Both the position numbers and the translations under genes were made by a program. Source: Candidatus Shapirobacteria bacterium (GTDB lineage Bacteria > Patescibacteria > Microgenomatia > UBA12405). Taken from it: a DNA stretch of 6,855 nt. The notes below the pieces were generated by a model. That model made no database searches, was not told where the DNA came from, and worked only from the letters and a program-made list of their open reading frames with translations. The stretch spans positions 1-6,855 of the forward strand of contig JAQTUF010000023.1 in assembly GCA_028710865.1 (NCBI GenBank), in the 5' to 3' direction. This document shows, one piece after another, positions 1-5,312 of the stretch; position 1 is the first letter of the stretch; every line of letters starts with the position of its first letter.

Positions 1-528
1 ATTACCAACCCTAGTGATAATGAAACAGTTTCAACCAAAAAACCCGAGTTTTTTGGAGATGGTCCTGCAGGAGAAAAATTAACTATTAAAGTTGAATCAC
101 CTATAGTTTATACCGATGAAATCACAATTAATGAAGATGGAACCTGGAATTGGTCTCCTCCTGAAAACCTTACACCAGGAGAACATACCATTACCATTAC
201 TGGTTCAAATAACACTATTCTCAGTCATAAATTTGTAGTTTTGGCTGCTGAAGATGAACCTTCTTTTTCTGCCTCAGGTTCAGCTGAAATTGAAACTCCA
301 ACTCCATCTCCAACAGAAATCCCTACTCCAACTCCTACTTCCATACCTACTCCAACTCTCAATCCAACATCTACTCCCACCATTTTCATTAATGAGGCCA
401 GTCCTACTATTGTCCAAACAACTCCCTCTGAGTTACCTCAGACTGGTAATATTGCCCCAACTTTTCTTTTATTCTTTATTTCTTTGACTTCAGTTGCCTT
501 TGCTGTCTTCTTTTTACAAAAAGAATAA
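1..528 (+). CDS. C-terminal part of a surface protein with Ig-like domain, Thr/Pro stalk and LPQTG anchor (5' end outside window)
   Basis: The frame is open from base 1, so this is the last 175 residues of a longer protein; the TTG at 241 lies inside it and is not a start. Residues about 17-80 look like a bacterial Ig-like beta-sandwich: a Gly/Pro-rich entry (GDGPAGEKLTIKV), then DGTWNWSPPENLTPGEHT, the pattern common in repeated adhesin-type Ig domains. Residues 99-127 form a Thr/Pro-rich spacer. LPQTG follows at 145-149, then a hydrophobic segment at about 153-172 and the short tail QKE. This order is that of a sortase-type cell-wall anchor. The tail has a single Lys where sortase substrates usually have several basic residues, so a plain C-terminal membrane anchor is also possible. 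The protein is probably exported and displayed on the cell surface. The ligand and the number of upstream domains cannot be seen. No sortase gene lies in the window. Confidence 0.85.
   Translation: MTNPSDNETVSTKKPEFFGDGPAGEKLTIKVESPIVYTDEITINEDGTWNWSPPENLTPGEHTITITGSNNTILSHKFVVLAAEDEPSFSASGSAEIETPTPSPTEIPTPTPTSIPTPTLNPTSTPTIFINEASPTIVQTTPSELPQTGNIAPTFLLFFISLTSVAFAVFFLQKE
295..381 (+). repeat. Degenerate ACTCCA/CCTACT repeat encoding a Thr/Pro stalk
   Basis: About 29 codons are dominated by alternating Thr (ACT, ACA, ACC) and Pro (CCA, CCT, CCC), giving runs such as TPTPSPTEIPTPTPTSIPTP. Units are two codons long and imperfect, so this is low-complexity coding sequence, not an exact tandem array. 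Such spacers usually hold a surface domain away from the wall or membrane, and they can expand or contract by slippage. Confidence 0.75.
433..447 (+). other. LPQTG sortase-recognition-like motif
   Basis: These five codons encode Leu-Pro-Gln-Thr-Gly, matching the LPxTG consensus cleaved between Thr and Gly by class A-type sortases. It sits about 26 residues before the stop and just ahead of a hydrophobic segment, the position expected for a sorting signal. The weakly basic tail lowers certainty. Confidence 0.65.
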
Positions 529-535
529 AAGTAAA

Positions 536-574
536 TTTCATTTTCCAAGCTAATTTTTGCTATCATATAGCATG
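536..574 (+). promoter_or_regulatory. Candidate extended -10 promoter for the envelope operon, possibly leaderless
   Basis: TGCTATCAT at 558-566 matches the extended -10 consensus TGnTATAAT at all but one position. The hexamer TATCAT (561-566) places the expected transcription start at about 571-574, on the ATG at 572, so the transcript would be leaderless. The -35 region is weak: TTTCAT at 536-541 is the best candidate, with a 19-bp spacer. No Shine-Dalgarno sequence precedes the ATG, which agrees with leaderless initiation. The same bases form the perfect inverted repeat TGCTAT-CAT-ATAGCA (558-572), which could be an operator or chance. This is pattern matching only. Confidence 0.45.
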
Positions 575-1507
575 GTTAACTTTACTCTGACAAAGTCAAA
601 ATTTCTTCCTGTATTAGAATCTCTCAGACCAATCCAATGGATCAAGAATTTAAACTTATTTGCTGCCGCTATTCTCAACGGACAAATGTTTAATCAAGAA
701 GTTTTTATTGCTAGTCTTTTGGGTTTTATTACTTTTTGTTTACTCTCCTCTTCTTCATATCTTATTAATGATTTTGTTGATGTTGATAAAGACCGTCTCC
801 ACCCTGTTAAAAAAAATAGACCAATTGCCCGTGGAGATATTTCTCCATCATCAGCTATTTCCTTAGCTTTCATCTTATTATTTTCTGGTCTTTTCGTCGC
901 TGTTTTCGTTAATCTTCCTTTTTTCCTAATCTCTCTTGGATTCATTCTTTTACAATATACTTATTCTCTAATCCTCAAGAAAAAAGCAGTCATTGATATC
1001 ATTGGAATCGCTTCTTTTTTCATTATCAGGGCCTATGCAGGAGAACTTGCTACTGGTTACCATCTTCCAATTTGGATAATGTTAGCCGTTATTTTCTTAT
1101 CACTTTTCTTGGCTAGTGGAAAACGCCGCAGTGAACTTAGTAATACGGGAAAAGTTACCAGGGCTGCCTTAGCTGGATACGACAAAAATCTGCTTAATTT
1201 TTATACCACCATGTTTGGAGTCTGTACTTTAATCACCTATGCTATGTTTACTTTTTTTTCTGAAACTATAACTTTTGACGGGTTTTTCCATCAATTTATT
1301 GTTAAAAACTTTCCTAATGCCTTAGGCCGAAAATGGTACATGATAACTCTTTTCCCGGTAATTTTTGGCATCATGCGCTATGGTCAGGTTATTTTTGAAA
1401 TGCAGGAAGGGGAAAGGCCAGAAAAAGTCATTGCTACCGATATCCCCTTACTTATAGCAATTTTATCCTGGGGTCTGATGATGATTGGCATTATCTATGT
1501 CCTCTAA
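572..1507 (+). CDS. UbiA-family prenyltransferase, decaprenyl-phosphate phosphoribosyltransferase-like
   Basis: This 311-residue polytopic membrane protein has the marks of the DPPR-synthase branch of the UbiA superfamily. That branch transfers 5-phosphoribose from PRPP to a polyprenyl phosphate, releasing diphosphate. An N-terminal LRPIQWIKNLNLFAA (18-32) is followed by the first Asp-rich motif NDFVDVDKDR (66-75) and then HPVKKNRPIARGD (77-89). The second conserved region is YSLILKKKAVIDIIG (131-145), followed by IRAYAGELATG (152-162) and ASGKRRSEL (181-189). Motif spacing and length fit a complete enzyme. I chose the ATG at 572; an in-frame TTG at 557 would add five residues but lies inside the putative -10 element. 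The gene opens an overlapping run: the next ATG falls 11 nt before its stop. The polyprenyl length and whether ribose is the true sugar cannot be told from sequence. UbiA members making quinones are less likely, because the RPIQWIKN and KRRSEL motifs are typical of the DPPR group. Confidence 0.85.
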   Translation: MVNFTLTKSKFLPVLESLRPIQWIKNLNLFAAAILNGQMFNQEVFIASLLGFITFCLLSSSSYLINDFVDVDKDRLHPVKKNRPIARGDISPSSAISLAFILLFSGLFVAVFVNLPFFLISLGFILLQYTYSLILKKKAVIDIIGIASFFIIRAYAGELATGYHLPIWIMLAVIFLSLFLASGKRRSELSNTGKVTRAALAGYDKNLLNFYTTMFGVCTLITYAMFTFFSETITFDGFFHQFIVKNFPNALGRKWYMITLFPVIFGIMRYGQVIFEMQEGERPEKVIATDIPLLIAILSWGLMMIGIIYVL

Positions 1508-3032
1508 AATAAAAAAGATTTTATTTTTTGTTGTCTTCTTTTCATTAACTCTCTTTACCCGTTTTTATAAACTTGACTGGGGAAATGGCTATTTTTTCCA
1601 CCCGGATGAAAATAATATGGCTTCTTCGGTTCTTAAAATGAAGCAATCAGATTTAAACCCTCATTTCTTTGCCTATGGGCAGTTTCCCCTCTTTCTCACT
1701 TTTTTTACCACTCCTCAACATAATTTTCCTTCAATTATTATTACTCTTCGTTTTTGGTCTGCTTTTTTTTCTACCCTATCAGTGTTTTTTTGTTATTTAA
1801 TTGGCTTAAAAATATTCAAATCTTCAAAAATTTCTTCTCTTTTTACTTTAATAATAATTTTAACCCCGGGTCTAATTCAAACAGCTCATTTTGGTACCAC
1901 CGAATCAATTTTATTTTTTGTTTTTGTCGTTAATATTTATTTATCTATAAAAATTTCAGAAAAGTTCAATTTTAAAAATATTCTTTTAGCTTCATTGATT
2001 TCTGGAATTGGATTGGCCACTAAGATTTCGTCAGTCATTTTAATTACTCCAATTTTATTAAGTTTACTTTTTTATCTAGTAAAAAATAAAAAAATATTTA
2101 GATTTATGTTTTCTATATTTATTTTTCTATTATTAACAATTATCTTTGGGGTTATTTTTTCACCTTATAATCTAATTCGTTTTGAAGAATTTAAATCCTC
2201 AATAGCTTATGAAGTTGGAGTTGCTAATGGAAATGTTCTTGTTTTTTACACTCGTCAATTTATTAAGACTGTTCCTTATTTATTCCAGGTTCAAAAGATA
2301 TTTCCTTACACCAACGGATTACCAATTTTACTTTTTTCTTTTTTTGGACTTTATTTTGTCATCAAGTCTTATTTTTTAAAAAATAAATTAAATATTAAAT
2401 TATTATTAATATTGATCCCCTCTCTCATTTTCTTTCTATATCAAGGACAACTTTTTGTTAAATGGACCCGCTTTATGTCTCCTATATTTTTTGTACCACC
2501 ACTGTTAGCTATCTATTTTTTTGAAAAAATAAAAAATTTTTTTCTGAAAAGTATTTTAGTTATTATCTCTATTTTACCGGGGGTTCTATTTTTAAAAATA
2601 TATTTATTTGAGGATATCCGTGTCCAAGCATCTGGCTGGATTGATAAAAATATCCCTGACAATTCAATAATATTATCTGAGTCGGGGAATGTTCTTAATT
2701 TACCTCTGTCTAATAAAAATTTCGATACGACTAATTTTAATTTTTACGAGTTAGATAATTTTAATCAAAAACAAAATGAATTAAATAAACTTATTCAAAA
2801 AGCCGACTATATACTTATTCCCTCACGTCGTGTTTTCAAAAATCAAAACAACAACAATTTTCCTGAATCTCAAAATTATTACCAAAACCTTTTTTCCGGT
2901 AATTCAAATTTTTCTCTAATTAAAATTTTTTCTATTAACAATAGTTTTTTATTAGATCCCGAAAATGCCGAAGAAACTTGGTCGGTGTTTGATAACCCAA
3001 CTATAAGGATATTTAAAAGAAATGAAATCTAA
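1497..3032 (+). CDS. GT-C membrane glycosyltransferase, ArnT/PMT-like (first of a tandem pair)
   Basis: This 511-residue protein has roughly ten hydrophobic segments between residue 8 and 370, then a soluble C-terminal region of about 140 residues. After the first segment comes HPDE (35-38), where GT-C enzymes of this type carry their acidic catalytic Asp/Glu in the first outer loop. FAYG (58-61), AHFGTTES (130-137), VFYTRQF (249-255) and KWTRF (322-326) are further landmarks. The soluble part has RVQASGWI (375-382) and ends with AEETWSVFDNP and IRIF, a signature shared with the next gene. GT-C enzymes take a sugar from a polyprenyl-phosphate donor and act on the outer face of the membrane; donor and acceptor here are unknown. 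I chose the ATG at 1497, which overlaps the upstream stop by 11 nt, over the TTG at 1485. There is no Shine-Dalgarno, so translational coupling is likely. The gene is very rich in A and T, with many TTT, TTA and ATA codons. Confidence 0.8.
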   Translation: MSSKIKKILFFVVFFSLTLFTRFYKLDWGNGYFFHPDENNMASSVLKMKQSDLNPHFFAYGQFPLFLTFFTTPQHNFPSIIITLRFWSAFFSTLSVFFCYLIGLKIFKSSKISSLFTLIIILTPGLIQTAHFGTTESILFFVFVVNIYLSIKISEKFNFKNILLASLISGIGLATKISSVILITPILLSLLFYLVKNKKIFRFMFSIFIFLLLTIIFGVIFSPYNLIRFEEFKSSIAYEVGVANGNVLVFYTRQFIKTVPYLFQVQKIFPYTNGLPILLFSFFGLYFVIKSYFLKNKLNIKLLLILIPSLIFFLYQGQLFVKWTRFMSPIFFVPPLLAIYFFEKIKNFFLKSILVIISILPGVLFLKIYLFEDIRVQASGWIDKNIPDNSIILSESGNVLNLPLSNKNFDTTNFNFYELDNFNQKQNELNKLIQKADYILIPSRRVFKNQNNNNFPESQNYYQNLFSGNSNFSLIKIFSINNSFLLDPENAEETWSVFDNPTIRIFKRNEI

Positions 3033-4698
3033 GAAAAATATTTTAATATTATTTTTTATTTTTATTTTTGCTCTTGGTCTAAGATTAATTGGTCTAAATT
3101 GGGATCAAAGTCAACATTTACACCCAGATGAAAGATTTCTAATAAGTGTCATTTCTGATGTTAAACTACCATCAAATTTTTTTAATTATTTTGATACTCA
3201 CAACTCACTCTTTAATCCTAGTAATCATGGTTATAATTTTTATGCTTATGGGACTCTTCCTCTTTTAATAGTCAAAATATTAGCCCAAGTTTTTTTACTT
3301 AATTCTTATAATCAAATATCTATATTAGGTAGGGTAATTTCATCTCTTTTTGATGCTGGGGTCATTTTGATTATTTATTTTCTGAGCAAAGAACTGAAGA
3401 TAAAACAAAAAACAAGTTTCCTAATTTGTTTTTTTTACGCCCTAACTGTTTTACCAATTCAACTATCCCACTTTTTCACTGTTGATACTTTCGTCAATTT
3501 TTTCAGTGTATTAACAATTTTTCTTTTTATAAAATTTTTAAAAAACAAAAAAAATAGTCATTTATTCTTAGCTGCCATTTTTTTTGGTGTTACTCTTTCT
3601 TGTAAGATTTCACTTATAATTACCCTCCCTTTATTTTCCCTTTTCTTGTTTCTAAAAAACACTAAAACCAAAAGGGTTATCTATCCACTTTTGTTTTTGA
3701 GTATTTCTTTTTTAAGTTTTAGGGTTCTACAACCTTATGCCTTTGATGGGTTATTTCATTTATCTCCAATTTTTGTTAACTCTATCAGAACTGCTCACCA
3801 AATGATTACCGGCGAATATCAGTATCCGCCGAATATTCAGTGGTATTCAACTATCCCTGTAATTCACCCATTAATCAACATGTTTTTCTTTGGCCTTGGT
3901 CCGGCCATGAGTTTATTGCTACTTCTAGGTCTTAAAAAATCTTTTAAATATCATCTTATTTTTCTCTTAGCTCTCTTAATCTTTGTTTATTATGGCTTTC
4001 AATTGGCTAAGTATATGCGTTATTTTTATCCAATTTACCCTTTTCTAATTATTTTTGTCGGAGTTGGATTTCAGTCAATCTCTCGAAAATTTTTCAAAAT
4101 TATCTTTTTAATTTTAATTATTTTAAATACTTATTTTTTTCTCAATTTGTATTCTCAGACTCATCCTCGTATTCAGGCCTCGCAGTGGATTTGTCAGAAT
4201 ATACCCTCAAAATCTTCATTAACTTATGAATATTGGGATGATCCTTTGCCTTTAAATCTAAATCAGAATTGTAATAACCAAAACTACAATCTGATTCAAT
4301 TAAATATCTCGGACTCTGACAATCCCGTCAAATGGTCTAATATCAACCAAGAATTGGAACAATCTGATTATCTCATCTTATCCTCAAATAGGTTTTGGCG
4401 TTCTATTAGCCAAGATTCCTCTGATTTTCCAATCACTTCCGATTTTTATAAAAAACTCTTCAACCGACAATTGTCTTTTAAATTAGAAAAAACATTTTAT
4501 AAATATCCTGGTATCTTTTTACCGTTCATGAAAAGTTGCTTTTTAATTGGTCCAAGCACTTATCCTGGCAACCAAAATTCTTTTTTTGAGATAGATTCTT
4601 CATGTTTTTATCCAGGTATCTATTTTAGGGATAATTTTGCCGAAGAGTCTTTTACTGTTTATGATCATCCCCAGGTTATTATTTTTTCCAAGAACTAA
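3022..4698 (+). CDS. GT-C membrane glycosyltransferase, ArnT/PMT-like (second of a tandem pair)
   Basis: This 558-residue protein is a distant paralogue of the preceding gene product. It shares HPDE (34-37), YAYG (74-77), SHFFTVDT (149-156), KYMRYFYP (330-337), RIQASQWI (383-390) and the C-terminal AEESFTVYDHP with VIIF (540-555). It also has PPNIQW (269-274) followed by P...P..N and FGLGPA (290-295), an element typical of a larger bacterial GT-C subfamily that its neighbour lacks. About ten hydrophobic segments precede a soluble region from about residue 380. That region carries four cysteines (391, 417, 506, 528); two of them lie in a roughly 38-residue insertion absent from the neighbour. 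The likely role is transfer of a polyprenyl-linked sugar outside the membrane. The ATG overlaps the upstream stop by 11 nt. AAGGA at 3005-3009 is a poor ribosome site because it lies 12 nt from the start, so coupling is more likely. Confidence 0.82.
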   Translation: MKSKKNILILFFIFIFALGLRLIGLNWDQSQHLHPDERFLISVISDVKLPSNFFNYFDTHNSLFNPSNHGYNFYAYGTLPLLIVKILAQVFLLNSYNQISILGRVISSLFDAGVILIIYFLSKELKIKQKTSFLICFFYALTVLPIQLSHFFTVDTFVNFFSVLTIFLFIKFLKNKKNSHLFLAAIFFGVTLSCKISLIITLPLFSLFLFLKNTKTKRVIYPLLFLSISFLSFRVLQPYAFDGLFHLSPIFVNSIRTAHQMITGEYQYPPNIQWYSTIPVIHPLINMFFFGLGPAMSLLLLLGLKKSFKYHLIFLLALLIFVYYGFQLAKYMRYFYPIYPFLIIFVGVGFQSISRKFFKIIFLILIILNTYFFLNLYSQTHPRIQASQWICQNIPSKSSLTYEYWDDPLPLNLNQNCNNQNYNLIQLNISDSDNPVKWSNINQELEQSDYLILSSNRFWRSISQDSSDFPITSDFYKKLFNRQLSFKLEKTFYKYPGIFLPFMKSCFLIGPSTYPGNQNSFFEIDSSCFYPGIYFRDNFAEESFTVYDHPQVIIFSKN

Positions 4699-4701
4699 TA
4701 T

Positions 4702-4717
4702 TGTTAAAATAGGATAG
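4702..4717 (+). promoter_or_regulatory. Ambiguous element before PAP2 gene: extended -10-like and weak ribosome site
   Basis: The 26-nt gap before the ATG at 4725 contains TGTTAAAAT (4702-4710), close to an extended -10 (TAAAAT against TATAAT). AGGATAG (4711-4717) follows directly, with AGGA ending 10 nt before the start. The first would give an internal promoter with a leader of about 8 nt; the second would be the ribosome site of the read-through mRNA. A -35 box is not evident. This is the only gap longer than 3 nt within the gene run, so an internal start is plausible but weakly supported. Confidence 0.3.
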
Positions 4718-4724
4718 ATAAATT

Positions 4725-5309
4725 ATGAATCCTTCTTTTTATTCCAAATATAAGATTTTATTTTGGCAACCACAAACCGACTGGTTCAAAGTTATTTCCA
4801 AAAAAAAACTTGGAAACACTTTTTTAGTTTGTCTAAACTACTTTTTATGGGTTTTTCTTTTTTATGTTTCTTATCTTCTTATTAAGCAAAATACTAATAT
4901 TTTTTGGCAATTATTATTAGCCACTATTGTTAGTGAAATTGTTGAGAAATTTCTTAAATCAAAATTACTTTGGCCTCGACCACTTCATCTTCGTCAAAAC
5001 ATTATTCCTGATGGTATGTTCAAATCATGGTATCAGAAGGGTAGTTTTCCTTCTGGTCATGCTATTAAAATAGCTTTTTTTCTCATGTTTGTTATTCAGA
5101 ATCAAATACCATTGTCGCCATCCACCTACTTATTAATAACTACTCCTCTGCTTTTGTCTCGGGTCATATTGGGTCTTCATTATCCGATCGATCTTTTGGG
5201 TGGAGCTATTTTTGGTTTCTTAATTTGGTTTCCTATTTCTTTACTCCAATTCCCCCTGTTTTTATTAGACTTCATTAGACCAATTTTTAATTTTATTTTT
5301 GCTCTATAA
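4725..5309 (+). CDS. PAP2-superfamily membrane phosphatase
   Basis: This 194-residue integral membrane protein has all three signature motifs of the PAP2 (type 2 phosphatidic acid phosphatase) family. The first is K78-x6-R85-P86 (KSKLLWPRP), the second is PSGH (109-112) with the acid-base His112, and the third is S145-R146-x5-H152-x3-D156 (SRVILGLHYPID) with nucleophile His152. About five to six hydrophobic segments surround them, and the length is normal for a complete single-domain enzyme. Family members remove phosphate from lipid phosphates or diphosphates, often polyprenyl diphosphates, at the membrane. In this operon two roles fit: dephosphorylating the phosphoribosyl lipid made by the UbiA enzyme, or recycling the polyprenyl carrier. 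Sequence alone does not choose between them. The ATG at 4725 is the only reasonable start. A run of nine A bases at 4800-4808 encodes Lys26-28 and could slip, but the frame is intact. Confidence 0.9.
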   Translation: MNPSFYSKYKILFWQPQTDWFKVISKKKLGNTFLVCLNYFLWVFLFYVSYLLIKQNTNIFWQLLLATIVSEIVEKFLKSKLLWPRPLHLRQNIIPDGMFKSWYQKGSFPSGHAIKIAFFLMFVIQNQIPLSPSTYLLITTPLLLSRVILGLHYPIDLLGGAIFGFLIWFPISLLQFPLFLLDFIRPIFNFIFAL

Positions 5310-5312
5310 AAA

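Noticed and set aside
254..487. 77-codon open frame (+) overlapping the surface-protein gene
   Set aside because: It lies in another frame over the Thr/Pro repeat, which keeps alternative frames open. Its Leu/Gln-rich product has no domain character, while the overlapping frame encodes Ig, stalk and anchor.
557..571. TTG start extending the UbiA protein by five residues
   Set aside because: The codon overlaps the extended -10-like element and has no ribosome site; the ATG at 572 fits family N-termini better.
529..571. Possible terminator after the surface-protein gene
   Set aside because: The gap is AT-rich with only a weak AAAT/ATTT symmetry; there is no GC stem followed by a T run.
694..945. 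83-codon open frame on the - strand
   Set aside because: It is antisense to the well-supported UbiA gene across its conserved Asp motif; the translation shows no recognisable features.
1252..1259. Long T runs (here and at many sites in the GT-C genes) as terminators
   Set aside because: They encode Phe/Leu-rich membrane segments and have no preceding stem, so they are compositional.
1485..1496. TTG start extending the first GT-C by four residues
   Set aside because: The ATG at 1497 gives a normal short Lys-rich N-terminus (MSSKIKK) and the same overlap geometry as the next junction.
3812..3842. Repeated CGAATAT(T)CAG segments
   Set aside because: They lie inside the GT-C coding sequence for GEYQYPPNIQW, a conserved stretch; the similarity is short and best explained by codon content.
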